Assembly (NCBI GenBank): GCA_002726335.1
Contig: PBSR01000272.1
Location: 35,802 to 99,801, forward strand
Length of the DNA: 64,000 nt
Direction: 5' to 3'
Source: Gemmatimonadaceae bacterium
GTDB lineage: Bacteria; Latescibacterota; UBA2968; UBA8231
A program made the translations under genes and the position numbers. Under the pieces are notes generated by a model. That model was not told where the DNA came from and did not search any database. It was given only the letters and a program-made list of their open reading frames with translations. Below, one piece after another: positions 55,514-64,000 of the stretch. Every line of letters starts with the position of its first letter. Positions within the stretch are counted from its first letter, which is position 1.

Positions 55514-56910
55514 GGAGCCGGCGACCCGTCCTCGTGCTGCTGGTCGGCTGGATGACCTGCAGTGGCTGCCTCTCGGGTCCCGACGCCGTCGAGTGGCATC
55601 AGCGCGCCGGCAGGATCCTCGATGATGCGGGAGGCGGCCCTCTCAGGGGATTGCCAACGGCCACACTGCTGGCAGCCATCTACTGTGAAGAGCAGGCCCT
55701 GGCGATGGACAGCTCGCTGGTCGCCGCCGCGCAGAGCCTGGGTGCACTGCACACCGCTCGAGGCTCCTTCGGACGAGCCACCGTCCACTTCCGGGACCTG
55801 GTTCAGCTGCTGCCCGACGATCCCCGGCCGTATGCAGGTCTGGGACGGGCGTTGGCCGCCCAGGGCCGGTTCAGTGGCGCCCTGCGGGCTTTCCAGGACG
55901 CTCTTCGACGCAACCCGGAAACCGAACTGAAGTCGGCGGTATACAACCGGCTTGGTCATACATACCAGGCCCTCGGGCACGAGGCGCAACACCTGCGATC
56001 AGCCGAGGCCACCTATCGCGCCTCACTGCAGATGGACGCCGGCCAGCCTGACATCCTCTACCACCTCGCTCGTGTGTTGTCCCGCCTCGAGCGACCTGAC
56101 GAGGCCCTGCTGCTCTACCGGAAGGCTCTCGAGCTGGCTCCCGATGACACGGGGATCCGGGTCGAGCTGGCAGCGGCCTACGTGCAGGTGGGCCGACGCG
56201 AGGCGGCGGAGGCCGTGTTACGGTCGGGACTGGAACGCCATCCGGACGCGGATCTGCAGTACGAGGTCGGGCGCCTCGCCTATGGCAGCGGACAGACGGA
56301 GGTCGCCCTCGCCTCTTTCCGGGCGGCGCAGAGAGCCGACTCGTCCCTCACAGCGGCAGTGCGGTACGAGGGGCGGATCCTCACCGAGCTCGGCCGAGGC
56401 CCCGAGGCCCTCGCCGTCTTCGCGCGACTTCGCCGGCTCCTGCCGGACGCGGCGGCACCCCGCGTCAGCGCCGGGATCGTGTTGAGCGGCATGGGGCGGC
56501 TTGACGAAGCAGAGATGGCTTTCCGCGAGGCGCTTCTGGTAGACGATTCGGGGGATGCCGCCGTCAAGCTCGGCGGACTGCTTGTACATCAGAACCGTCT
56601 TTCTGAAGCCCGGCGCATCTATACTGAGGGAGTCGGCTTGCATCCGCGCAACGCCGAGCTGCACGCCTCCCTTGGCAACACGTACCTGACCCTGGGTGTA
56701 CTCGGCGCGGCTCTCAAAGCGGCTGAGACCGCTGTCAGCCTGGAACCGGATGAGCCGGTGTGGCAGTTCCACCTGGCCAATGTCTATGAGCGCCTCGACC
56801 CGGATGCGGCGCCAGCCGCCTGGGAGAGATACCTCGAACTGGCCCGAGACACCGGTCAGGAAAGGGAAAGAGCAATGATCGCCAGAGCCCGTTTACAGGA
56901 GTTGCGCTGA
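55510..56910 (+). CDS. TPR lipoprotein
   Basis: 466 residues from an ATG overlapping the upstream stop (ATGA). Signal with lipobox CSGC (Cys20) after VLVLLVGWMT. About ten TPRs follow (GSFGRATVHFRDLVQLLP, RFSGALRAFQDALRRNP, RPDEALLLYRKALELAP, GRLDEAEMAFREALLVD). No enzyme domain. It forms an operon with the FG-GAP/TPR fusion and mirrors the TPR lipoprotein of the divergent operon. Convergent with the next gene, 8 bases away. Confidence 0.82.
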   Translation: MRSRRPVLVLLVGWMTCSGCLSGPDAVEWHQRAGRILDDAGGGPLRGLPTATLLAAIYCEEQALAMDSSLVAAAQSLGALHTARGSFGRATVHFRDLVQLLPDDPRPYAGLGRALAAQGRFSGALRAFQDALRRNPETELKSAVYNRLGHTYQALGHEAQHLRSAEATYRASLQMDAGQPDILYHLARVLSRLERPDEALLLYRKALELAPDDTGIRVELAAAYVQVGRREAAEAVLRSGLERHPDADLQYEVGRLAYGSGQTEVALASFRAAQRADSSLTAAVRYEGRILTELGRGPEALAVFARLRRLLPDAAAPRVSAGIVLSGMGRLDEAEMAFREALLVDDSGDAAVKLGGLLVHQNRLSEARRIYTEGVGLHPRNAELHASLGNTYLTLGVLGAALKAAETAVSLEPDEPVWQFHLANVYERLDPDAAPAAWERYLELARDTGQERERAMIARARLQELR

Positions 56911-56918
56911 CCGGTGAT

Positions 56919-58778
56919 TCAGTAGACGACGCCGACGACGCCGGTGCGCTCCACTTGCCCGGCATCGGCATCGACGCGTACGCGAAAGAGGTAGACCCCC
57001 GGACGCACCAGATCACCCGACGGGTGCGTGCCGTCCCAGACCCGGATCATGCGGCCGCTGGCAGATCGGGCCAGTCCCCGACGGACCGGCCTACCTGACA
57101 ACTCGAAGATCTCGACGAATACCGGCGCTTCACGAGTCAGCTTGAAGAGCGAGAATGGAAGACTCAGTACGTCGTTGATGCCGTCATCGTTCGGTGTAAT
57201 CACCGCCGTGGGTGGCACCAGCTCACCAACGATGGACGTGTTCTGGCTGTCCTTGAGACGCACCTCGAGCTCGGCGCCAACGGTGAAGGGATCAGCGTCC
57301 CCCTCGGCGGCAAACTGGTTGACTTCCTCCAGGGGCTCGCCGGTAGAGTACCGACGGTCGGTAAACTGCACGTCGAAGCGGGTGGCATCGGCGAACACCC
57401 GCGCTCTGAAATGCAGACTCAGGAAGCTGCCGTCGAGAAACACCCGGCGCCACAGATCCAGACGGAAGCCGCTGTCGGTCAGGTCCTGGGTGAAGACGAC
57501 GGGCACGTCATCGACCAGCACCGAGTCGACGTCGATGATCTGTGCCGACGTGGCGATGTCGAGAAAACGAAACCCCGAGTCCGTCCGAAACGGCTCGCGA
57601 ACGGCGCGCATCTCCATGGCCAGGCTGAAGGCCGTCTCCTGCCCGGGTTCAGCCTCACGAGGATCGATCTCCGCCAGCAGCTTGTCGGCGATCGGACGCG
57701 TGGCGTACTCGAACACCATCTGACTCACCGTCGTGCCAGGCTGTAGCAGCTTTAACCTGAATTGTATGAAGCGATTCGGTCCCGGCGAAAGGATGGTTCC
57801 CCCCACCACGGTCTGCCACGAGCTCCACTCAGGATTGGGGACCACCGGTCCCTGCGTGCCGGCGGAATCGCGGATCTGCTCGATGTTCTCCCAGACGGCA
57901 CGCGTCACCTGCCGGCGCACCGGACCGACATCGACAAAGTAGTGTAGCGGCTCGTCGTCGGGTCCTGTGCGTGTCTGCAGGATGATGGGCAGACCCTCCG
58001 GGTTGCGGCCGTCGATCAGGACTCGCCCCCACACCGACGTGCCGGTTCCCAACATAGGGAACGAAGCGATCTCACCACCGGGTGATGTTCCGGCGGCGGA
58101 GACTTCCAGTTCGGCCACCTCCCAGGGCAGATCATCCGGTGTCTCCCATCGCAGGTAGCGCGCCACACGCTCGCCGCTGACCTGGCGCAGCCCGGGCCAG
58201 TCGATGATGCTGCGTTCGTTGGGGAGAGTCGGTGTGGCTCTCATCAGCGCCGTGAAGCGTTCGTTGAGGTATTGGAAGAACCGCAGCAGCGGGACGGTGG
58301 GTGCGGCGATCTCGAGATCGTAGGCCTGGGGAAACAGATCCTGATGCTGGCTGTCGAGGCGAGGAAAAACACGCACGCGATCAATAGCAAAAGTGCCCCC
58401 CAGATCGATGATCACCGCCGTGCCGCGGGGCATGCCGGCCTCGTCAGGGTTGTAGGCTGTGTTGCCGTCGCCGTCGATCATCCAGGCCAGCGCGGGCACC
58501 GAAACGCTGTCAGGCTCGACGCCCTCTTCGTCCAACCCGACAACGGCGAAGATACCCCCCCCCCGGCGCACCGCTCCGGATGCCAGGTTCTCGCCAGGCC
58601 GCACGGCCGGCAGAAATACCGAGTCCGGTGTGACCACCAGGAACGCCGTCGAGTCCGCCACGTCTGTCCAGGGCGCGCCACCTGTACCCACCACGAGGCG
58701 CTCGGAGGCGAAACCGCATCGAGGCCACATCAGACCGACGACCAGTAGAACTGCGGCGAATGCGGGTACGGATCCCAT
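56919..58778 (-). CDS. secreted protein with C-terminal FlgD-like/sorting-type domain; poly-G tract
   Basis: 619 residues from an ATG overlapping the LRR gene stop by one base. Signal peptide (AFAAVLLVVGLMWPRCGFA). A beta-rich middle includes a discoidin-like stretch (GGTFAIDRVRVFPRLDSQHQ). The last about 93 residues begin ITPNDDGINDV and end WDGTHPSGDLVRPGVYLFRV, as in FlgD-like Ig domains and gliding/type B sorting domains of type IX-secreted proteins. Ten consecutive G (minus strand, 58564-58555) encode part of RRGGGI near residues 71-75. It is a paralogue of the partial gene at the right edge. Probable surface or released protein. Confidence 0.72.
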   Translation of the reverse strand: MGSVPAFAAVLLVVGLMWPRCGFASERLVVGTGGAPWTDVADSTAFLVVTPDSVFLPAVRPGENLASGAVRRGGGIFAVVGLDEEGVEPDSVSVPALAWMIDGDGNTAYNPDEAGMPRGTAVIIDLGGTFAIDRVRVFPRLDSQHQDLFPQAYDLEIAAPTVPLLRFFQYLNERFTALMRATPTLPNERSIIDWPGLRQVSGERVARYLRWETPDDLPWEVAELEVSAAGTSPGGEIASFPMLGTGTSVWGRVLIDGRNPEGLPIILQTRTGPDDEPLHYFVDVGPVRRQVTRAVWENIEQIRDSAGTQGPVVPNPEWSSWQTVVGGTILSPGPNRFIQFRLKLLQPGTTVSQMVFEYATRPIADKLLAEIDPREAEPGQETAFSLAMEMRAVREPFRTDSGFRFLDIATSAQIIDVDSVLVDDVPVVFTQDLTDSGFRLDLWRRVFLDGSFLSLHFRARVFADATRFDVQFTDRRYSTGEPLEEVNQFAAEGDADPFTVGAELEVRLKDSQNTSIVGELVPPTAVITPNDDGINDVLSLPFSLFKLTREAPVFVEIFELSGRPVRRGLARSASGRMIRVWDGTHPSGDLVRPGVYLFRVRVDADAGQVERTGVVGVVY

Positions 58779-60268
58779 CAGAAGGTCACCGAGATCCCCA
58801 ACTCGTCGAGGGCGGGGACCTGCTCGGCGATGGCCTCGTCGCTCAGGGGATTGTCCCGCATGAGCGCGCTGCGCAGCCGGCTCAGACCGAACAGCGGCGC
58901 CAGATCGGTCACAAGATTCCCCGTGAGCCGCAGGCGGATGAGCGATGTCAGGCGAGCCACCGGCGTCAGATCCGAGATCTGGTTCTGCTCGGCGAACAGC
59001 CGCGTGAGTTGGCTCAGGCCGATCAGCGGCTGCAGGCTCTCCACTTCGTTGTCGGAGAAATCCAGCTCCTCGAGAGAGGTCAGGGGCAACAACGGCAGCA
59101 GGTTGGAGACACCGTTGGCGGAGAACCGCAGAACCCGCAGCCGGAACATCCGGTTCAGCGTGAACAGGTTGTCGATCTGGTTCTTACTGACGAGAAGCGC
59201 CTCCATGTTCGTCAGGCCACGGAGAGGCGCCAGGTTGGCAACGGCATTGCCCGTCAGGTTGAGCTCACGCAGAAAGAGCATGCCCGACAGAGGATCCAGA
59301 TCCGTGATCCGGTTGTTCGACAGGTTCAACAGCTGCAGCAGTCGCAGGTTCCGAAGGGGCGACAGATCTACGATCCCACGGCTGATGATGGCCAGGCTGC
59401 GCAGGCTCAGCAGTCCAGAAATCGGTGTCAGATCGACGGCGAACGAGTTTCTCGGGGTGCCGGTGACCGTTAGCTGCTCAAGCTCCTCCAGGCGCTCCAT
59501 TCCCTGCAGGCTTCGCACCGAGCTCGAAAGGCGCAACACCGTCACCTGACGCAGCAGGTCCGGCGTCAGATCGCCGACATGGTTGCCCAGAGCCCGGCGG
59601 ATGGCGTCCTCTACCTGGGGGTCTTCAAAGGCGATGGCGGGCACGTGAAATGTCACGCGCGCGCCACCAGCAGTTAGCCTCAGCAACTGCTCCGTATCCC
59701 TGAGAGGGTTGCCGGACAGCTCAACGCTCTCGAGGGATGGGAGACTCAAGATCGGGTCGAGCCGACGGACCTGGTTGTCATCGAGAGCCAGCACGCGCAG
59801 TCGGCGCATGCCTGACAGGGGTGAAAGATCGGTGATTCGATTGGCGTCCAGATTGAGATGCGTGAGTCGTGACAGCTCCGTCAGTGGCTCCGCGTCGGCA
59901 AGTCCATTGCCTGACAGGTCGAGGACGCGCAGGTCGGTCAGACCGGCGAGGGGTGTCAGATCATCGATCTCGTTGCGGGCAAGAAATAACTCCCGCAACC
60001 CGGTGAGCCTCTCGAGTCCGCTCAGAGAGCCAACGCCAACTGCGACGGCATGCAGGCCGGTCAGGGCAGACAGTTCCTCGGCCGACAACTCACCCACCGG
60101 CCGGTTGATCGCCGTGCGTACCGCCCTCTCCAGGGCCCCGTCGGCGAAGGCGGAATGCTCGACGACGTCAGCTTCTGCGGGCGCATCGACGACTCCGACG
60201 TCGTGGGAACACGCCGCGACGCCGAGAGTGAGCACGAGTCCCGCAAGATGCAGGCCGCCGAATCTCAC
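58778..60268 (-). CDS. leucine-rich-repeat lipoprotein
   Basis: 496 residues from a GTG overlapping the upstream stop (GTGA). Signal with lipobox GVAAC (Cys20). The body has two LRR blocks of the internalin/LRR_4 kind with 22-residue units (LTPLAGLTDLRVLDLSGNGL, LSPLSGMRRLRVLALDDNQV, LDPLSGMLFLRELNLTGNAV), each block preceded by a helical cap (ALERAVRTAINRPVGELS and VEDAIRRALGNHVGDLT). LRRs form a binding solenoid. In an operon with secreted proteins it may act as a surface receptor or adhesin. Confidence 0.85.
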   Translation of the reverse strand: MRFGGLHLAGLVLTLGVAACSHDVGVVDAPAEADVVEHSAFADGALERAVRTAINRPVGELSAEELSALTGLHAVAVGVGSLSGLERLTGLRELFLARNEIDDLTPLAGLTDLRVLDLSGNGLADAEPLTELSRLTHLNLDANRITDLSPLSGMRRLRVLALDDNQVRRLDPILSLPSLESVELSGNPLRDTEQLLRLTAGGARVTFHVPAIAFEDPQVEDAIRRALGNHVGDLTPDLLRQVTVLRLSSSVRSLQGMERLEELEQLTVTGTPRNSFAVDLTPISGLLSLRSLAIISRGIVDLSPLRNLRLLQLLNLSNNRITDLDPLSGMLFLRELNLTGNAVANLAPLRGLTNMEALLVSKNQIDNLFTLNRMFRLRVLRFSANGVSNLLPLLPLTSLEELDFSDNEVESLQPLIGLSQLTRLFAEQNQISDLTPVARLTSLIRLRLTGNLVTDLAPLFGLSRLRSALMRDNPLSDEAIAEQVPALDELGISVTF

Positions 60269-62919
60269 CTGGAAACCCCGGCGTAGACGACGATGAAGCC
60301 GCGGGTGCGGGTTCGCGTACCCTCGACTTCGAAATGACGGCGGGTCACGTCAAACCCGAGCTGTGTGGTCAGGCGATATCCCTGGTAGTCGGACGCGTTG
60401 GACAGTTGCACGATCGTCGTCGTCTCGCCAAAGCTGTCCTCGGCACCGGGTGGTGTGGGCGAGCGCAGTTGGGAGAACACGTGGCGCTCCACACCGATCT
60501 CGAGGTGGCTCTGCCGCATCACGGGGAGTCGGCCGATCAACATGAGAATGCGGCTGAATTCCTCACGCCGCGAGGCGTCACGCCGGCTCGGTACCTGGTT
60601 GCGGTATTCCGTCTTCAAACCGGGTGTCAGGGCAACGCGCCACAGTTGCAGTGGCGCGTCCACACGGGTGATGTGGCCAAGGAACGAAGACCGGTCGCGC
60701 AGTCCCGACAGGAACAGTTCGTCGTCGTCGAGCAGTTGATGAAACAGTTGCCACTTCAGTGTCGTGTGCAGGCGCAGGTCCCAGCGCCATTTCAGCTGTG
60801 CCCCGATCCACGTCGTGTTGACCCACGTGTCCGGCGCCGGCAGAGGATCGGTCACCGGAATCAGCTCTCCCGCCGAATTCGGCGGCTGCAGCCACTGCAC
60901 CAGGTTGTCGCTGATGTTGTCTCGCACCTTGCTCAGATCCTGAAACAGCTTCAGGCGAAGCGTCGGCCAGCGGCCATCGTAGGTGACCAGCAAGTAGTCA
61001 GCATCGTTCTGACGGTCGTCCGTGATCTGCTCCATGCGCAATCGCCCTGCAGACAGGCGCAGATCTGGAGTCACATTGGCGCCAGCATAGAGATTGTAGC
61101 CGCGACGGTCCGGCTTGTACGGGTAGTCGGCCGACTGGTCATTCTCGAAACGGTCGATCCAGCCGTTGTGGTTCATGTCGACGCCGTAGAGAAACTCGGG
61201 GCGATCTACATGGAAGCGCAGGAAGGGTTCCTCGTAGTCCGGAATCAGGTTGGGGCTGACGTCGCTGTCGTTCTGGTTGAAGTCGGAGACGAAGTCGTTG
61301 TTCTCGTCCCACCCCGGAAATACCTCGAAGTCCTCCGTCGTGCGACCCTTGCGCGACCAGTCGGGAAGACGGTCCTGGTCGTCGTTGTCGTCGACGAATT
61401 CGTAGGTCTGACTGGAGCGCCCATAGTCGACGATGTTGTTGTTGTCGACGGTGGTGAAGTTCGTCGTATAGTCGGCATCGACGTCGAAAGCTTCCAGGTG
61501 GGCGAAGAAGGGATCGGCCACCTTGGACAGGTTCAGCAGGAGCGCATCGGCGTGGACGCTGGAGATGGCATGCTCGTCCAGATTGCGGTTGGGGTACTGC
61601 TGACTCCTCGTATTCCGGTCCATCTCGAGATAGCCGTCGAGGCCGGCCAGATCGGTCAGCTCCAGGGTCATGCCGGCGATCTGATTCGCCGTCGGCAGGC
61701 CGTAGTCAAAGGCCAGCACACGCTGGTTGGAGCTGTCCTTGACGTTGCCACTGGCGCGCGCCACCGGCAGAAACACACGGGACGAACGGAAGTTGACCTG
61801 CCGGTCGGAGACGACCTCCACGAGATAGTCATTGGCCAGAACCAGTTCGAGTTGGACTCGGCGGATATCCGACGGGTCCGGTCCGGAGTACGTGCGGTCG
61901 AGGAAGTCGAAGCTGAGATTGATCACTTCAAAACCGTCTGCCGCCAGAAACCCGCCCTGCTGAAAGCCGCCTTCGATAACTGGCCGGAAGCCGATCTCAC
62001 TGCCGCGGACCTGGTTGCCCTCCAGATCTGTGATGACGATGTCGCTGGCAAACAGGGCGCCACCCGCCTCGCCGTCCTCGGGAGAATCATCGCGGATGCG
62101 AACTTCGATGCGCTGCACGTTGCCGGTTCGCTGAATCCCCGTAAGGTTGCCCTGCAGGATGTTCCCGGAGAAAGCCTCCGACTGGGTGTAGGCGTGGTGG
62201 GCGTTGACCAGGGTGCCGCCGAGCTTGACGAAGTCGCCCAGCTGCACAACCACACGCCCCCCCATCAGATTCGTGTTGTTGGTACGCGCCTCTTGGAATT
62301 CGGAGCTGACGCCGACGAAGAAGTTGGGCTCGCTGATCCGCGACATGATCACCGTCGCCTGATGCTTGTCCGAGGCGAAGTCGAGCTGCACACCGTTGAA
62401 GTTCGGCTTGGAGAACGTCATCGGCGTCAGCGTCGTGCGGATTTCATTGCCGAAGGTGATGGCGTAGTGGTACTGGCCTTTGTGGTCGGAGGCGACGACG
62501 ACGTTGTTGAACCAGCCGCCGAAGCGACCATCCTTGAACAGGGTACTGCCGAAGGGCTGCGGGTTCTGCTGCCGCCAGTCGAGGATCAGCCAGCCGCGGG
62601 TGAGGAAATTCCCATACACATCGTAGAAGTAGTTTCCTTCCCGCGCCGTCGACACGTACCGCTGATAGTTGTCACGGGCGTAGTTGGCGTACTCACGCTG
62701 CCGCCAACCGTATTCGGCGAACAGCTCCTGGGGGATGTACCACTTGCGTACGACCGGATCCAGGGCGTCGAACAACACACCGGGACCGGTGGGTTCAAAA
62801 CTGACTCGGCCGCCGCGTTTGATGTCGCCCAGGCGGGCGCTGTGCTCCTGAGCCCCCGCTGTAACTGCTTGCAGGCAACAGCATGCCAGCAGGTGTACCA
62901 ACCAGCGTTGTCGTCGCAT
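60265..62919 (-). CDS. predicted outer-membrane/surface protein
   Basis: 884 residues from an ATG overlapping the upstream stop (TGATG). Signal peptide (RRQRWLVHLLACCCLQAVTAGAQ). Beta-rich with alternating patterns to the C terminus (HLEIGVERHVFSQL, GYRLTTQLGFDVTRRHFEVE), suggesting a beta-barrel, though the last residue is Arg rather than the usual Phe. Residues about 510-620 hold acidic loops like thrombospondin type 3 calcium sites (WDENNDFVSDFNQNDSD, DMNHNGWIDRFENDQ). It may be the anchor or transporter for its secreted neighbours. No family recognised. Confidence 0.65.
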   Translation of the reverse strand: MRRQRWLVHLLACCCLQAVTAGAQEHSARLGDIKRGGRVSFEPTGPGVLFDALDPVVRKWYIPQELFAEYGWRQREYANYARDNYQRYVSTAREGNYFYDVYGNFLTRGWLILDWRQQNPQPFGSTLFKDGRFGGWFNNVVVASDHKGQYHYAITFGNEIRTTLTPMTFSKPNFNGVQLDFASDKHQATVIMSRISEPNFFVGVSSEFQEARTNNTNLMGGRVVVQLGDFVKLGGTLVNAHHAYTQSEAFSGNILQGNLTGIQRTGNVQRIEVRIRDDSPEDGEAGGALFASDIVITDLEGNQVRGSEIGFRPVIEGGFQQGGFLAADGFEVINLSFDFLDRTYSGPDPSDIRRVQLELVLANDYLVEVVSDRQVNFRSSRVFLPVARASGNVKDSSNQRVLAFDYGLPTANQIAGMTLELTDLAGLDGYLEMDRNTRSQQYPNRNLDEHAISSVHADALLLNLSKVADPFFAHLEAFDVDADYTTNFTTVDNNNIVDYGRSSQTYEFVDDNDDQDRLPDWSRKGRTTEDFEVFPGWDENNDFVSDFNQNDSDVSPNLIPDYEEPFLRFHVDRPEFLYGVDMNHNGWIDRFENDQSADYPYKPDRRGYNLYAGANVTPDLRLSAGRLRMEQITDDRQNDADYLLVTYDGRWPTLRLKLFQDLSKVRDNISDNLVQWLQPPNSAGELIPVTDPLPAPDTWVNTTWIGAQLKWRWDLRLHTTLKWQLFHQLLDDDELFLSGLRDRSSFLGHITRVDAPLQLWRVALTPGLKTEYRNQVPSRRDASRREEFSRILMLIGRLPVMRQSHLEIGVERHVFSQLRSPTPPGAEDSFGETTTIVQLSNASDYQGYRLTTQLGFDVTRRHFEVEGTRTRTRGFIVVYAGVSR

Positions 62920-64000
62920 CAGAAGGCCACCCCTACAACACCCCGGTGACACTCTGTGAAGGCATCGGCGTGCACCGCCAGAACCCAGATGTAGTTGCCC
63001 GGCAGCAACCGCTTGCCGGTATCTGTGACGCCGTCCCAGGCGAGCTCCACCGGGCCGATGCCTCGTTCCTCATCGAACACGGTTGTCACCCGTCGACCCG
63101 ACAGATCGTACAGCTGCAAAGTCACGGGCGTAGGTCGCGTCAGCTGCAGCAGGTTGAAGAACACGCGCCACTCGTCGTGAATGCCATCTCCGTTCGGCGT
63201 GAACACGCGGCTGTCGAGCTGAATCTCACCCACCAGGGTGCCGATCTGGTCCTTCGGCACCGCCACGGACAGACCCGACAGCTCGGGAAAATCGGCAGGC
63301 CCGAAGACGGTGGCATCCCCCGGCCGCAGGGCCTGTGGCACCGCCGGTGACTCGCTGTGGTAGGCACGCCCGGAGAAGGTCGTACCGAAGCGGAAGATGG
63401 GCAGATCAAAGGTGAACTCCAGCACACTTCGATCGGCCCGTATCAGGGGAAGGCGCAGACCGAACGTCAGCGGCTCGATGAAATCGATGTCGTACTCCAG
63501 GGGCTCTCCGTTCAGTGTGACCTCACGTATGCTGGTGACCTCGACGTTTGTGTCGACCTCCAGTCGGTCGAACCCCCGGATGTCGCCGTCGGACTGCAGC
63601 AGCACGGCGTAGCGGAAGGTCGCCGGCTCTTCGGCCTGTGCCAGCCGGGGAAAGACCTCGGCAACCAGACCATCCGCGATCGGGGGCTGCAGGTAATCGA
63701 AGGTCAGCTCATCGACGGCACGTGCATCGAACAGTTCCGCGTCGAAGTCGAGGCGGAACTGCACGTACTGTCGGGGATTGGGTGCCTGGATCAACTGACC
63801 GTTTCGCAGCGGCGTCCACGGGCTCCAGTCGAGCTGATCCTCCTCGATGGGAGGACGATTGCCCGGCTCCAGGAACCAGTAGTCCTCAGGGGGTACCTCC
63901 TCCTCGCCGACCTTGATCAGTCCATGGAGCCCTCGATCGTAGATCGAACGGAAGAAGCGAATGGTCAGAGGATGGACTCCGGTGCGTATCCGAACCGACA
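62919..64000 (-). CDS. secreted protein with FlgD-like/sorting-type C-terminal domain, N terminus beyond window
   Basis: The frame is open to the right edge; 359 codons are visible. It matches the gene at 56919-58778: DWSPWTPLRNG with PNPRQYVQFRLDF corresponds to EWSSWQTVVGG with PGPNRFIQFRLKL there. The C-terminal domain begins FTPNGDGIHDEW and ends LAWDGVTDTGKRLLPGNYIWVL, the same FlgD-like/sorting pattern. It is the first gene of the operon seen here, overlapping the outer-membrane protein gene by one base. Probably a surface or released protein. Confidence 0.72.
   Translation of the reverse strand, partial: SVRIRTGVHPLTIRFFRSIYDRGLHGLIKVGEEEVPPEDYWFLEPGNRPPIEEDQLDWSPWTPLRNGQLIQAPNPRQYVQFRLDFDAELFDARAVDELTFDYLQPPIADGLVAEVFPRLAQAEEPATFRYAVLLQSDGDIRGFDRLEVDTNVEVTSIREVTLNGEPLEYDIDFIEPLTFGLRLPLIRADRSVLEFTFDLPIFRFGTTFSGRAYHSESPAVPQALRPGDATVFGPADFPELSGLSVAVPKDQIGTLVGEIQLDSRVFTPNGDGIHDEWRVFFNLLQLTRPTPVTLQLYDLSGRRVTTVFDEERGIGPVELAWDGVTDTGKRLLPGNYIWVLAVHADAFTECHRGVVGVAF

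Noticed and set aside
60334..62949. 871-codon open frame on the plus strand
   Set aside because: It lies exactly antisense to the 884-residue outer-membrane-like gene; it has no recognisable domain and is a codon-bias shadow in GC-rich DNA.

Overview
The window is a GC-rich, gene-dense chromosomal segment with about 48 protein-coding genes, no visible rRNA, tRNA, CRISPR array or insertion sequence, and no gene-free stretch longer than about 230 bases. Lipoprotein signals, a predicted outer-membrane protein, FG-GAP/ASPIC proteins, CxAxR sulfatases, sugar-acid enolase-superfamily enzymes, an M81 peptidase and many TPR proteins suggest a diderm heterotroph of an uncultured lineage, perhaps Latescibacterota-like and marine. 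That assignment is an impression from gene content; no phylogenetic marker was tested.

Layout. 1-2223 (minus): start of hisG, a HEAT-repeat lipoprotein and a PF03773-type permease. 2377-7691 (plus): a periplasmic TPR protein, rdgB and a two-subunit ABC exporter with one degenerate ATPase site. 7713-8351 (minus): a three-gene envelope operon (YtxH-like, coiled coil, 31-residue membrane microprotein). 8578-15343 (plus): a divergent-type guaB, two SDR/epimerase genes, then alcohol dehydrogenase, phosphonoacetate hydrolase (phnA) and phosphonoacetaldehyde dehydrogenase (phnY), a phosphonate-degrading module without a transaminase. 15363-23040: Gfo/Idh/MocA oxidoreductase, M81 peptidase, peroxiredoxin, GT4 glycosyltransferase, a D-threonine-aldolase-like enzyme, cnoX, a metallo-beta-lactamase-fold hydrolase and fucU.

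23268-42815 is glycan-centred. Two tandem pairs of large membrane GT-C glycosyltransferases with C-terminal TPR regions flank two sulfatases, a GH88 unsaturated uronyl hydrolase, a galactonate-dehydratase-like enzyme, an epimerase, a methyltransferase, a polyprenyl-phosphate glucosyltransferase-like GT2 and an isochorismatase-family protein. The GT2 could make the lipid-linked donor used by the GT-C/TPR enzymes, whose architecture recalls eukaryotic TMTC O-mannosyltransferases. acnA and an unusual enolase-superfamily gene lie upstream of the second pair.

45610-48032 holds a truncated epimerase remnant beside the acnA promoter and a LacI-type regulator divergent from uxuA, with a candidate operator between them. 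48044-56910 has two divergent operons of FG-GAP/ASPIC and TPR proteins plus a large membrane protein. 56919-64000 is a coupled operon (minus) for secreted or surface proteins: two paralogues with a C-terminal FlgD-like/sorting-type domain, an outer-membrane protein and an LRR lipoprotein. One paralogue carries a run of ten G inside its coding sequence, a candidate phase-variation tract.

Throughout, neighbouring genes overlap by 4 bases (GTGA, ATGA, TTGA) or 1 base (TGATG), and convergent genes are 8-23 bases apart with no hairpin terminator.
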